This document shows positions 8,937-19,223 of a DNA stretch of 62,186 nucleotides, piece after piece. The notes beneath the pieces were generated by a model. That model did no database searches and was not told where the DNA came from. It saw only the letters and a program-made list of their open reading frames with translations. The position numbers were made by a program, and so were the translations under genes. Location: assembly GCF_014529705.1 (NCBI RefSeq), contig NZ_JAANIH010000053.1, forward strand, positions 1 through 62,186, given 5' to 3'. The DNA comes from Bradyrhizobium campsiandrae. GTDB taxonomy: Bacteria > Pseudomonadota > Alphaproteobacteria > Rhizobiales > Xanthobacteraceae. Positions within the stretch are counted from its first letter, which is position 1; each line of letters begins with the position of its first letter.

Positions 8937-9326
8937 ATGCAGACCGTTGTCATCGTCATCCACCTCATGATCGTTGCTGTCATGATCGGTGCCGTCCTGC
9001 TCCAGAAGTCGGAAGGCGGCGGCCTCGGCATGGGCGGCGGCGCCGGCTTCATGTCGAGCCGCGGCACCGCGAATCTGTTGTCGCGCACCACGGCAATCCT
9101 CGCTGCCGGCTTCTTCCTGACCAGCCTGTTCCTGTCCTGGTATGCCGGCTACAACCGCGCGCCGTCCTCGATCATCGGCCAGCCGGCGTCGCAAACCCAG
9201 CCGGCCGGCGGCAATCCGATCACCGCGCCGACGTCGGGCGGTATTCTGGACACGCTGAAGAAGGCGGACGAGCAGCAGCAGGCGCCGGCAGCGCCGAGCG
9301 GCCCGCAGGTGCCTCGCTCGCAATAA
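8937..9326 (+). CDS. secG: Preprotein translocase subunit SecG
   Basis: SecG is the small auxiliary subunit of the SecYEG channel. The N-terminal half contains two hydrophobic helices (about residues 2-22 and 52-72) separated by the conserved cytoplasmic loop LLQKSEGGGLGMGGGAGF. The rest is a proline-, alanine- and glutamine-rich tail typical of alphaproteobacterial SecG, giving 129 residues against about 110 in enterobacteria. GAAGG-like ribosome-site bases (ggaagg) lie just upstream. The tpiA - secG - pyrG order is common in the group. Confidence 0.95.
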   Translation: MQTVVIVIHLMIVAVMIGAVLLQKSEGGGLGMGGGAGFMSSRGTANLLSRTTAILAAGFFLTSLFLSWYAGYNRAPSSIIGQPASQTQPAGGNPITAPTSGGILDTLKKADEQQQAPAAPSGPQVPRSQ

Positions 9327-9339
9327 AGCAGGGGGGCCA

Positions 9340-9365
9340 TGCAGGGTGGTGGCTACCGCCCTGCA
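9340..9365 (+). terminator. Strong hairpin after secG
   Basis: TGCAGGGTGGT and ACCGCCCTGCA form an 11-bp stem with one G-T wobble and a four-base loop, 14 bases after the secG stop. There is no T-run after it, so it is either a weak intrinsic terminator or an RNA-stabilising 3' structure. Confidence 0.5.
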
Positions 9366-9493
9366 TCAACAATCCCCATCAAGGCACTGTCACCACACTT
9401 AGTTTTTGGCTCACCCACAGGCCCGCAGATTCTTTCGGGCGGAATACGAATCGCTTTGGCGAATCGGGTTTTGGGGATTAGAGGTTAGGTCCC

Positions 9494-11125
<1,632 letters not shown>

Positions 11126-11158
11126 CCGGCTCACCGCCCGAGGGGCCGGGCGCCCTCC

Positions 11159-11794
11159 TCAAATCGTCTGTTCGAGTGCGAGACGTGCGGATGGCGCCGG
11201 CGCAACCGATCCCGCGATCAGCGTCATCTGCGGCCGCCGCGTCAGCTTGTAGACGGCAGCCGGCGGCACGTTCAGGAAAGCCCGGTCCACCAGCGTGGCG
11301 CGCAGGCCGAGCCGGTCGAGCACCGGCCGCGGGATCGGACAGTTCATGCCGTAGGTGAACTGGTAGAACGCGCCGCCGGGGCGGACATAGCTGAACGCGC
11401 CGCTGACGATCGAGATCACCTTGCGTGTCGACATGTTGAGCAGCGGCAGCCCGCTCACCACCGCGCCGACGGGCGCGCCGTCATAGAGGCGCTCCGCGGC
11501 CAGCCGTGCGGCGTCCATCCAGAGCACGCGCGCGCCGGGAAAACGCATCTGCAACAGCTTCATGAAGTCAGAGCCGTACTCGATCAGCGTGAGATCCTGT
11601 GGCCGGACGCCGCGCTTCAAGAGCTTGTAGGTGAATGCACCGGTGCCTGGGCCGAGCTCCAGGATCGGGCCGGTCTTCTCGGTGATCTCGCGCGTGATCA
11701 GATCTGCCAGCGCCGCGCCCGATGGCGCGATGGCGCCGACCCGGCGCGGGGATGACATCCAGGACAGGAAGAAGGAGAGAAAATCGTTGGGCAT
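11159..11794 (-). CDS. SAM-dependent methyltransferase, PmtA-like (phospholipid N-methyltransferase)
   Basis: The protein of 211 residues from the ATG at 11794 starts with a hydrophobic stretch (DFLSFFLSWMSSP) and the motif VGAIAPSG, then the SAM-binding loop ILELGPGTGAFTYKLL. This N-terminal pattern is typical of the rhizobial PmtA family, which methylates phosphatidylethanolamine towards phosphatidylcholine at the inner membrane. Bradyrhizobia carry several such paralogues with different substrate steps, so the exact reaction is not clear. A longer frame reaches 11887 but its first 31 residues look non-coding. Convergent with pyrG; upstream lies the minus-strand histidine kinase gene. Confidence 0.7.
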   Translation of the reverse strand: MPNDFLSFFLSWMSSPRRVGAIAPSGAALADLITREITEKTGPILELGPGTGAFTYKLLKRGVRPQDLTLIEYGSDFMKLLQMRFPGARVLWMDAARLAAERLYDGAPVGAVVSGLPLLNMSTRKVISIVSGAFSYVRPGGAFYQFTYGMNCPIPRPVLDRLGLRATLVDRAFLNVPPAAVYKLTRRPQMTLIAGSVAPAPSARLALEQTI

Positions 11795-11897
11795 GCGCAC
11801 TCCGGCATCTCGATCGCCGCCTCGGGGTGAGGCCGATTCACAGTCGCGGGAGTGGATTGCGACAGCATTGCGCGATGCGCCGCGCATGCAGATTGCG

Positions 11898-13274
11898 TCA
11901 GCTCGAGAGGCTTGGCGGCAGCGTCATTCTGAAGCAGGTGCCGCCGTCCGCTCCGTCGGTGACCGCGACCTGGCCGCCATGCAGCAGCACGATCTCGCGC
12001 ACCATGTTGAGTCCGAGGCCGGCGCCGCGGTCGAGCGGGGTGAGCCGATAGAACGGCTCGAAGATCTGCTCGCGCTGATCAGGAGGAATACCGGCGCCTT
12101 CATCGGTGACTTCGATGCAGGCCGGCCTGCTCACGCGAATGCCGATCACGCCGCGGCGGGGGCCGTGCTGGATCGCGTTCTGCACGAGATTGGTCAGCGC
12201 GCGCTCCAGTGCGGCTGCATCGCCGATCGTCTCGATCGGCGCCGCCGCCGCGTCGAGCGCCAGCTCGTAGCCGGCGGCGATCGCCAGCGGCGCGAGGTCG
12301 GCGGCCACGTTTCGCGCGATCGCGATCAGGTCGACGCGCGCAAAGGGTTGGCCGCAGCGGTCGAGCCGCTGGATGTCCAGCAATTGCTCGGCGAGCGTGG
12401 CCAGCCGCGCGGCGTCTTCCAGCAGTCGGGTCTTGTCCGGCCCCGAGGGAAGTGATTCCAGCCGCGTGTTCAGAATCGCGATCGGCGTGCGCAGCTCGTG
12501 CGCGGCGTCGGCGACGAAGCGCTTGTGCCTGATATAGCCTTGGTCCAGCCGCGCCAGCGCGTCGTTCACCGCGGTCACCAGCGGCACGACCTCGAGCGGA
12601 ACCTGCTCCACCGACAGCCGCGCGCCGCGCTGGTGGATGTCGATGCGCCGCGCCTGGTCGGCGGTCGTGTCCAGCCCCCTGAAGGCACGCTGCACGATCA
12701 TCGGCGTCGCGATGAGGGTCGCGGTGCCCATCACGAGCAGGCCGGGAAGGGCGATGCCGAGAAATGCCAGCGAGGTCATGAGCAGCGCCTTGGTGCCGGT
12801 GAGCCTGCCTTGCGTCGCCGTGATGATCTGTACGTTGCCGGCATCGGTATCGACACGCTTCAGCCGCGCCGCCGGCTTGCGCGGATCGTCCTCCAACATC
12901 TGCCAACCGAGACGCGCCTGGCTGATCTGATCGAGGCCGCCGCCGATTGCGGCGAATTCTGCCGGCACGGCGCCCTCGGCGAGGGAATGTCCTTGCCGGT
13001 CACGAACCAGAAACCAGAGGTCCGGTGTCTCGCCCCGCAATTGCTTTAGCTCGGGCGTCGCGCGCAGGGTCAGGCCGCCCTCGGCGTTGCGCGCGAGTGC
13101 GCGCTGCACGACATCGATCACACGGTCCTCGTCGCGCTCGGTAAGCGCGAAGCCCGACGCGCACAGCGCGCCGACGACGACGGCCACCAGCGCCAGCAGC
13201 AGTGCGGCCTGGAGCGCAAGCAGGCGCCAGCTCAACCGCGAGCGCAGGCAATAGGGATCGTCGTGCTTGCTCAT
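11898..13274 (-). CDS. Sensor histidine kinase of an OmpR-type two-component system
   Basis: A 458-residue membrane kinase. Transmembrane helices near residues 18-42 and 165-192 flank a periplasmic sensor of about 120 residues; a HAMP-like linker follows, then the phosphoacceptor histidine 259 in FVADAAHELRTPIAIL, the N box LVQNAIQHG, and the G boxes DEGAGIPP and GAGLGLNMVREI. The gene overlaps its response-regulator partner by four bases, so the pair is translationally coupled. The ligand cannot be named; overall it resembles the QseC/TctE class of kinases. Confidence 0.92.
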   Translation of the reverse strand: MSKHDDPYCLRSRLSWRLLALQAALLLALVAVVVGALCASGFALTERDEDRVIDVVQRALARNAEGGLTLRATPELKQLRGETPDLWFLVRDRQGHSLAEGAVPAEFAAIGGGLDQISQARLGWQMLEDDPRKPAARLKRVDTDAGNVQIITATQGRLTGTKALLMTSLAFLGIALPGLLVMGTATLIATPMIVQRAFRGLDTTADQARRIDIHQRGARLSVEQVPLEVVPLVTAVNDALARLDQGYIRHKRFVADAAHELRTPIAILNTRLESLPSGPDKTRLLEDAARLATLAEQLLDIQRLDRCGQPFARVDLIAIARNVAADLAPLAIAAGYELALDAAAAPIETIGDAAALERALTNLVQNAIQHGPRRGVIGIRVSRPACIEVTDEGAGIPPDQREQIFEPFYRLTPLDRGAGLGLNMVREIVLLHGGQVAVTDGADGGTCFRMTLPPSLSS

Positions 13275-13945
13275 GGCAGCTTCTTCAGGAGATAGCCGAC
13301 GCCGCGAATGCCGTGGATCTCGACGCCTGCATTTGCATCGGCCAGCTTGCGACGCAGCCGCGAGATATGCGTGTCCAGCGCGTTCGACTGGATCTCGTCG
13401 TCGAAATTGTAGACGGCTTCCTCCAGCGCCGTGCGCAGCACCGTGCGACCCATCCGGCGGATCAGGGCTTCGAGCACCAGCAGCTCGCGGCGTGGCAGTT
13501 CGAACGGCTGGCCGTCGATGCTGGCCTCGCGATGGCCGAGGTCGAAGACGAGCCGGCCGGCACGGATGACGTCAGGGGACAGGCCCGCGGGCCGTCGCAG
13601 CACCGCGCGCAGCCGCGCCAGCAATTCCTCGACGGCGAACGGCTTGGCCAGATAATCGTCCGCACCGCTGTCGAGCCCGGCGATGCGGTCGGCAAGCTCG
13701 CCGCGCGCGGTCAGGACGATGATCGGCACGCCATCGGCGCGCGCCCGCAGTTTCGGGATCAGCTTCAGGCCGTCGCCGTCCGGAAGCTGGCGGTCGAGCA
13801 GGATCGCGACATGGACGTCGGCGCAAATCGCCTCTTCGGCGTCCGCAAGCGTGGGGGCGTGGTCCACCACCATGTCGTAGCGCTTCAGCGCCGACGAAAG
13901 CGCCGCGGCCATCTCCGCCTCATCCTCGACGAGCAATATCCGCAC
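13271..13945 (-). CDS. OmpR/PhoB-family response regulator
   Basis: A 224-residue regulator with an N-terminal receiver (acidic pair at residues 7-9, probable phosphorylation site Asp51 in ILLDRQLPDGDG, conserved lysine in DDYLAKPF) and a C-terminal winged helix (RRELLVLEALIRRMGRTVLR, then LDTHISRLRRKL). It is the upstream gene of the pair with the histidine kinase. About 190 bases separate it from the divergent NIPSNAP gene, which probably contain both promoters. The regulated genes are unknown. Confidence 0.94.
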   Translation of the reverse strand: MRILLVEDEAEMAAALSSALKRYDMVVDHAPTLADAEEAICADVHVAILLDRQLPDGDGLKLIPKLRARADGVPIIVLTARGELADRIAGLDSGADDYLAKPFAVEELLARLRAVLRRPAGLSPDVIRAGRLVFDLGHREASIDGQPFELPRRELLVLEALIRRMGRTVLRTALEEAVYNFDDEIQSNALDTHISRLRRKLADANAGVEIHGIRGVGYLLKKLP

Positions 13946-14139
13946 GGTCCGGCACCTCGGTCACACCTGAACCGTTCTAGCGGCGCATCATTGCGGCAGC
14001 ATTGCGGGAACCGGGTGCGGCAGCTTGCCGGAAGCTGTCGAGCCATGCGTGAAACGCCGCGGGGGCGATCGGGCAGGGCTCAAGACAGCGTGGTGACCGG
14101 TGGCTATAACCGCCTCGCCTGTCCAGGGAGGAAACGAGA

Positions 14140-14466
14140 ATGATCTACGAAATGCGCGTCTACCGTTGTCTGCCGGGCCGCTTGCCGGCGCTGCTGAAGC
14201 GGTTCGAGACGGTGACGCTGAAGCTGTGGGAAAAGCACGGCATCAAGCAGGCCGGTTTCTTCACCACGCTGATCGGCGAATCCAACCAGGAACTGACCTA
14301 TTTTCTGGCCTGGGAGTCCCTTGCCGATCGCGAGGCGAAGTGGGGCAAGTTCATGACCGACCCGGACTGGATGAACGCCCGCGCCGAGAGTGAAGCGGAT
14401 GGCCAGATCGTCGGCAACATCGTCAGCCAGTTGCTGACGCCGACAGCCTTTTCGTCGGTCAAGTAG
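14140..14466 (+). CDS. NIPSNAP family protein
   Basis: The 108-residue protein starts IYEMRVYRCLPGRLPALLKRF and contains FTTLIGESNQELTYFLAW and AKWGKFMTDPDW, the hallmarks of the NIPSNAP dimeric alpha-beta-barrel fold. Members are small cytoplasmic proteins of unclear function, often next to metabolic genes. A good ribosome site (GGAGG, 14128-14132) precedes the ATG. A strong hairpin separates it from kdsA. Confidence 0.9.
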   Translation: MIYEMRVYRCLPGRLPALLKRFETVTLKLWEKHGIKQAGFFTTLIGESNQELTYFLAWESLADREAKWGKFMTDPDWMNARAESEADGQIVGNIVSQLLTPTAFSSVK

Positions 14467-14480
14467 CGGCGTTCGGATAG

Positions 14481-14509
14481 GGGTTGCCGCGGGGGCCCCC
14501 GCGCAACCC
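14481..14509 (+). terminator. GC-rich hairpin between the NIPSNAP gene and kdsA
   Basis: GGGTTG-C-CGCGGGGG pairs with CCCCCGCGCAACCC, a 14-bp stem with a single bulged C. It lies 15 bases after the NIPSNAP stop. No T-run follows, so termination would be weak or need another factor. Confidence 0.5.
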
Positions 14510-14591
14510 TGATATTCCGATCGCTCGGGGCCGAATCGGGTTGATCCGCCCCTCATCGCCGCTATGGTCGCGGCGAAACGAGGGATTTGCC

Positions 14592-15443
14592 TTGAACTCT
14601 TCGACTTCAGCGGCGCCGGTCGTCACCGTCGGCACTGTCAGATTCGGCAACGATCTGCCGATCTCGATCATTGCAGGACCCTGCCAGCTCGAAAGCCGCC
14701 AGCATGCGCTGGAGGTCGCCTCCGCGCTGAAGGAGATTGCCGCACGGCTGAAGATCGGCCTCGTCTACAAGACCTCGTTCGACAAGGCCAACCGTACCAG
14801 CGCCTCGGCGGCGCGCGGCCTCGGCCTTGCGCAGTCGCTGCCGATCTTCGCCGAAATCCGTTCCTCGCTGGGCCTGCCTGTTCTGACCGACGTGCACGAC
14901 GCGGCGCAATGCGCCGAGGTGGCGCAAGCGGTGGACGTCTTGCAGATCCCGGCCTTCCTGTGCCGGCAGACCGATCTGTTGCTGGCCGCAGCCGCGACCG
15001 GCAAGGTCGTCAACGTCAAGAAGGGCCAGTTTCTGGCGCCCTGGGACATGGCCAACGTGGTCGCCAAGATCACGAGCGCGGGCAATGCCAACGTGCTCGT
15101 CACCGAGCGCGGCGCCTCCTTCGGCTACAACACGCTGGTCTCCGACATGCGTTCGCTGCCGATCATGGCGCGCACGACCGGCGCGCCGGTCATCTTCGAT
15201 GCCACCCATTCGGTGCAGCAGCCGGGCGGGAAGGGGGCCTCCTCCGGCGGCGAGCGCGAATTCGTGCCGGTGCTGGCGCGCGCGGCGGTCGCCGTCGGTG
15301 TCGCCGGAGTGTTCGTCGAGACCCATCCCGATCCGGATCGCGCGCCGTCGGACGGACCGAACATGGTCCCGCTGCGCGAGTTCGAGGGACTGCTCCGTAC
15401 GCTGATGGCGTTCGATGCGGTGACGAAAAGCACCGCGCGCTGA
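14592..15443 (+). CDS. kdsA: 3-deoxy-8-phosphooctulonate synthase KdsA, TTG start
   Basis: KdsA condenses arabinose 5-phosphate with phosphoenolpyruvate to Kdo 8-phosphate, the first committed step to the Kdo core of lipopolysaccharide. Motifs seen include IIAGPCQLESRQHALEVA, YKTSFDKANRTSASAARGLG, DVLQIPAFLCRQTDLL, NVKKGQFLAPWDM and FDATHSVQQPGG, all with normal spacing. An ATG at 14484 would add 36 residues that look like translated non-coding DNA. The TTG at 14592 gives 283 residues, the family length, and has AGGGA six bases upstream, so I take it. The stop overlaps the start of the MFS gene (TGATG). Confidence 0.95.
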   Translation: MNSSTSAAPVVTVGTVRFGNDLPISIIAGPCQLESRQHALEVASALKEIAARLKIGLVYKTSFDKANRTSASAARGLGLAQSLPIFAEIRSSLGLPVLTDVHDAAQCAEVAQAVDVLQIPAFLCRQTDLLLAAAATGKVVNVKKGQFLAPWDMANVVAKITSAGNANVLVTERGASFGYNTLVSDMRSLPIMARTTGAPVIFDATHSVQQPGGKGASSGGEREFVPVLARAAVAVGVAGVFVETHPDPDRAPSDGPNMVPLREFEGLLRTLMAFDAVTKSTAR

Positions 15444-16654
15444 TGCACCAGCCTGTGACCAGGCCGCTCCAAGAGCAGAAGTTTCCGCCCGCGATCAACA
15501 TCATCGCGCTCGCCGGATTCTCGGCGGCCTTGTCGACGCGGGCGCTCGATCCCGTGCTGCCGCACGTCGCGGAGGATTTCTCGATCAGCATCACGACGGC
15601 CGCGAGCATCGCTGCCGGCTTCGCCCTGATCTATGCGCTGGTGCAGCCGGCGATCGGCGCGGCCGCCGATCTGTTCGGCAAGGCGCGGTTGATGACGCTA
15701 TGCCTGGCGCTGCTTGGTGTCGCCTGCATTCTCGGCGCGCTTGCGAGCACGTTCTCAGGGCTGTTTGCGACCCGCATCCTGGCCGGCATCGCCTCCGGCG
15801 GCGTGTTTCCCGTCGCGCTTGGCCTGACCGCCGATCTCGTCGCGCCCGCCAAGCGCCAGGTCGCGATCGGGCGTACGATGGCGGGCTCGATGACCGGCAA
15901 TCTGCTCGGCGCGTCCGCGAGCGGGATCATCGGCGATTTCATTGGCTGGCGCGGCGTGCTCGTCATCCTTGGCGCGCTCGGCCTGATCGCGGCCATCGCG
16001 GTTGCCGCGGGCTTTCGCGGCGCCGCGCTGACGCCGGCGCCGAAAACGGATTTGAAGACACTTCGGCAGGGCTACCGCACCATCTTCGCCAATCCCAACA
16101 CGCGCTACTGTTACTCCGCCGTGTTCGTCGAGGGCTGCTGCGTGTTTGGCCTGTTTCCCTTCATCGCGGCGTTCCTGTTCGATCTCGGCGAAAAATCATT
16201 GTCGATCGCAGGCATCGTGATCGCGGGTTTTGCGGTCGGGGGGCTGTTCTACACCCTCGCGGTCTCGCGCATGCTGCCGCGGCTCGGCGTCAAGGGCATG
16301 ATGATCGCCGGCGGCAGCATCGTGGCGCTGCAGCTCGCGCTGCTGGCCTTTGGTCCCGGCTGGAAGCTGCAATTCCTCAGTCTGCTGGCGATGGGCTGGG
16401 GCTTCTACATGATCCATGGCTGCCTGCAGGTGTTCGCCAGCGAGCTGTCGATCGGGGCGCGGGCGACGGCGATGTCGCTGCACTCGTTTTTCTTCTTCAT
16501 GGGACAGACCGTCGGCCCGATCGCCTATGGTCTTGGGCTTCAGCATGGCGGCAAGGTGCCGACGTTGCTTGCGAGTGCCGCGATCATGGTGGTGCTCGGT
16601 CTCGTCTGCGCGCGATTCCTCAGGCCGCGCGCGCCTGGGGATGCGAGGGGCTGA
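15443..16654 (+). CDS. Major facilitator superfamily transporter
   Basis: A 403-residue protein with about 12 hydrophobic helices and the MFS loop signature in the form PAIGAAADLFGKARLM between helices 2 and 3. Its first ATG shares one base with the kdsA stop codon (TGATG), which implies translational coupling. The substrate is not evident; it looks like a drug/sugar-type proton antiporter of the 12-helix class. Coupling to kdsA suggests, but does not prove, a link to sugar-acid or envelope metabolism. Confidence 0.85.
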   Translation: MHQPVTRPLQEQKFPPAINIIALAGFSAALSTRALDPVLPHVAEDFSISITTAASIAAGFALIYALVQPAIGAAADLFGKARLMTLCLALLGVACILGALASTFSGLFATRILAGIASGGVFPVALGLTADLVAPAKRQVAIGRTMAGSMTGNLLGASASGIIGDFIGWRGVLVILGALGLIAAIAVAAGFRGAALTPAPKTDLKTLRQGYRTIFANPNTRYCYSAVFVEGCCVFGLFPFIAAFLFDLGEKSLSIAGIVIAGFAVGGLFYTLAVSRMLPRLGVKGMMIAGGSIVALQLALLAFGPGWKLQFLSLLAMGWGFYMIHGCLQVFASELSIGARATAMSLHSFFFFMGQTVGPIAYGLGLQHGGKVPTLLASAAIMVVLGLVCARFLRPRAPGDARG

Positions 16655-16763
16655 GCAGCGGGCGAACAGACGTGCAGCTTCGGCGTCACCGTGTCGCGGC
16701 ATGCTCGTGTATACATGGCACGTAGATTGCTTGGAAACTGGGCAAAATCCAGGGTGCGAGATT

Positions 16764-18638
16764 GTGGACGCCCAGCTCATCCGTTCGCCGACTTCAGCAG
16801 GTGTGACCCGACCGACTGGCTATGAGACCAAGCCGCCTCTGCGGCGTTTTCTGGTCGACTGCTACGAAGAGTTCAGAGCCGATCATTCCGGCGCGCTCGC
16901 CGACTACATCCCCGAGCTGAAGCGCGCCAACCCGGATCATTTCGGAGTCGCGCTCGTGACCATCGACGGCCACGTCTACGAAGTCGGGGATAGCGCGGTC
17001 CCATTCACGATCCAGTCGGTTTCCAAGGCGTTCGTCTTCGCGCTGGCCCTGGAGATGGTTGGCGAGGAGCGCGTCGCGGCCACCATCGGCGTCGAGCCGA
17101 GCGGCGAGGCCTTCAATTCAATTCGGCTCACGAACGATAACCGGCCCTTCAACCCGATGGTCAATGCCGGGGCCATAGCCTGCTCGGGCCTAATCTTCGA
17201 GGTCGACGGGAAAGGGGCATTCGAGCGCGTCCGTCGCAAGCTCAGCCAGTTCGCCGGGCGCGAGCTCGGCGTCGACGAGGCCGTGCACGCCTCGGAGACC
17301 GCGACCGGCAACCGCAACCGGGCCATCGCCTGGCTGCTGCGAAATTACGCGGTGCTCCCTGACGACGTCGATGCGGTGCTCGACGTCTATTTCCGCCAAT
17401 GCGCAATTCTGGTGACGGCGCGCGACCTCGCGGTGATGGCGGCCACCCTCGCCAATCGCGGGATCAATCCGGTGACCGGCGTCCAGGTGATTACACCGCA
17501 TATCGTCGCACGCACCTTGTCGGTCATGACAAGTTCCGGCATGTACGATTATGCCGGTGAATGGACCTATCGCGTCGGGATTCCCGCCAAGAGCGGCGTG
17601 GGGGGCGGGATTGTCGCGGCGCTGCCGTCGCAGCTTGGGCTCGGCACCTTCTCTCCACTGCTCGACGCCCACTTCAACAGCGTGCGCGGTCTGAAGGTCT
17701 GCGAGGCCCTGTCAGCGCGCTTCGATCTGCACATGCTCAACCGTAATGCCGACGTCCGCACCAGCATCATGGCGGACTACGACATCTACGGGATCTCCTC
17801 GCGCCGCAGCCGCCAACCGCACGAGCAGCAGATCCTCGACGAGCATCACAGCGACATCCGTGTGATCGAGCTTGTCGGCGCGATGAATTTCGGCACCATC
17901 GATTACGTGAGCCGCAAGCTCGCCAATGAGCCGCCCAATGCACCGCTGCTCATCATCGATTTCCGCCGCGTCCCCGACATAACCGCGGCGGGTGCGGAGC
18001 TTCTCGGCGAGACACTGTCTGCACTCGGTAACGCCGGGGTCACGACGATTTTGTCGGGCGTGGAGGCGGCGTCCGTGGTCTGGGCTGGCGTCGCAGCGTG
18101 CACGACGGATCTGCGCCGGCTGCGGCGATTTACACTGCTGGATGATGCGATCGAATGGGCCGAGGATCAGCTGATTTACCGTTTTGGCGGCTTCACCGAC
18201 GTCAGGGAGAGCGCGCATATCGGTGAGCAGGCGCTGCTCGCCGACCTCGACGCGGACGAGATGGCCGCAATCGTCAAACTGTCGACGATGCGTCGCTACG
18301 GTGCTGGCCAGCGCATCATCGCCGCGGGCGAGCCCGCCAATTCGTTGTTCTTTCTCCAGAGCGGCATGGTGAGCGTCAAGCTGCCGAGCGGCGTGCGGCT
18401 CGCCTCTCTCGGCCCCGGCATGGAATTCGGCGAGATGGCGATCTTGGAGCGAAGCCGCAGTGCCGATGTCGTTGCGGATACGCCCGTGACCTGCCTCGAA
18501 CTGCCGCTCGACAGCTTTGCGGATTATCGCCGCCTGCATCCCGGGACTGCGCTCAAGATCATGCGCAACCTCGCCGCCATACTGGCCCGGCGGCTGGTTG
18601 CGGCCAATGCCAAGGTCGATCTGCTCAGCGCCTACTAG
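16764..18638 (+). CDS. glsA: Glutaminase A fused to STAS and cyclic-nucleotide-binding domains
   Basis: From the GTG at 16764 (AGGGTGCGAG upstream) the protein has 624 residues, about twice a plain glutaminase. Residues 20-320 are a serine-dependent glutaminase: the catalytic SxxK is Ser85-Lys88 in IQSVSKAF, with FNPMVNAGAIA, ETATGNRNRAIA and GIPAKSGVGGGI in the expected order; it hydrolyses glutamine to glutamate and ammonia. Residues about 365-470 form a STAS domain (IIDFRRVPDITAAGAELL), and about 480-610 a cNMP-binding domain (GEFGEMAILERSRSADVVADT-like core). The added domains suggest control by a nucleotide or by protein contact. The stop shares CTAG with convergent queF. An upstream ATG at 16700 is in frame but has less support. 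Confidence 0.88.
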   Translation: MDAQLIRSPTSAGVTRPTGYETKPPLRRFLVDCYEEFRADHSGALADYIPELKRANPDHFGVALVTIDGHVYEVGDSAVPFTIQSVSKAFVFALALEMVGEERVAATIGVEPSGEAFNSIRLTNDNRPFNPMVNAGAIACSGLIFEVDGKGAFERVRRKLSQFAGRELGVDEAVHASETATGNRNRAIAWLLRNYAVLPDDVDAVLDVYFRQCAILVTARDLAVMAATLANRGINPVTGVQVITPHIVARTLSVMTSSGMYDYAGEWTYRVGIPAKSGVGGGIVAALPSQLGLGTFSPLLDAHFNSVRGLKVCEALSARFDLHMLNRNADVRTSIMADYDIYGISSRRSRQPHEQQILDEHHSDIRVIELVGAMNFGTIDYVSRKLANEPPNAPLLIIDFRRVPDITAAGAELLGETLSALGNAGVTTILSGVEAASVVWAGVAACTTDLRRLRRFTLLDDAIEWAEDQLIYRFGGFTDVRESAHIGEQALLADLDADEMAAIVKLSTMRRYGAGQRIIAAGEPANSLFFLQSGMVSVKLPSGVRLASLGPGMEFGEMAILERSRSADVVADTPVTCLELPLDSFADYRRLHPGTALKIMRNLAAILARRLVAANAKVDLLSAY

Positions 18639-19111
18639 CCGCGGCCGCGATACGGCGCGACGCCTTGCTCCGGCACCCACAGGCCCTTCGGCACCCGTCC
18701 GGTCTGCCAGAACACGTCGATCGGGATGCCGCCACGCGGATACCAGTAGCCGCCGATGCGCAGCCATTTCGGCTTGATCTCATCAGCGATGCGCTTGCCG
18801 ATCATCACGGTGCAGTCCTCGTGGAAGGCGCCGTGGTTGCGGAAGCTCGCGATGTAGAGTTTCAGCGATTTCGACTCCAGCAGCCACTGGCCGGGCGCGT
18901 AGTCGATCATCAGATGGGCGAAATCGGGTTGTCCCGTGACCGGGCAGAGCGAGGTGAATTCCGGCACGGTGAAACGGACGAGGTAATCGGTCCCTCCTTG
19001 CGGATTGGGCACGCGGTCCAGCTGAGCTTTCTCAGGGCTATCTGGCCATTCCACGGCGCGACCGAGTTGCAGGCTGGGCGAGGTCTTCGATTTGCTGGGC
19101 TTTTTCGACAT
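18635..19111 (-). CDS. queF: NADPH-dependent preQ0 reductase QueF
   Basis: QueF reduces 7-cyano-7-deazaguanine to the aminomethyl form during queuosine synthesis for tRNA. The 158-residue protein is the short single-domain type. Cys56 in SLCPVTGQPD forms the thioimide intermediate, with Asp63 as acid; the family signature ESKSLKLY is at 79-86 and FHEDC near 97-100. The frame is open up to 19390, but the ATG at 19111 gives the family N-terminus. Its 3' end overlaps the glutaminase stop; it is divergent from eno, with a 112-base gap that would hold both promoters. Confidence 0.96.
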   Translation of the reverse strand: MSKKPSKSKTSPSLQLGRAVEWPDSPEKAQLDRVPNPQGGTDYLVRFTVPEFTSLCPVTGQPDFAHLMIDYAPGQWLLESKSLKLYIASFRNHGAFHEDCTVMIGKRIADEIKPKWLRIGGYWYPRGGIPIDVFWQTGRVPKGLWVPEQGVAPYRGRG

Positions 19112-19223
19112 GCGGCCCTCATAGCCAATCATCGGGCGGCCGTCACCCGGCCTTTTCCGCCTCGATGCATTGCGGTAGAAGCACCCGCGAACCGCCCCGT
19201 TTGTTCCCCGAAAAGAGGCCCCC

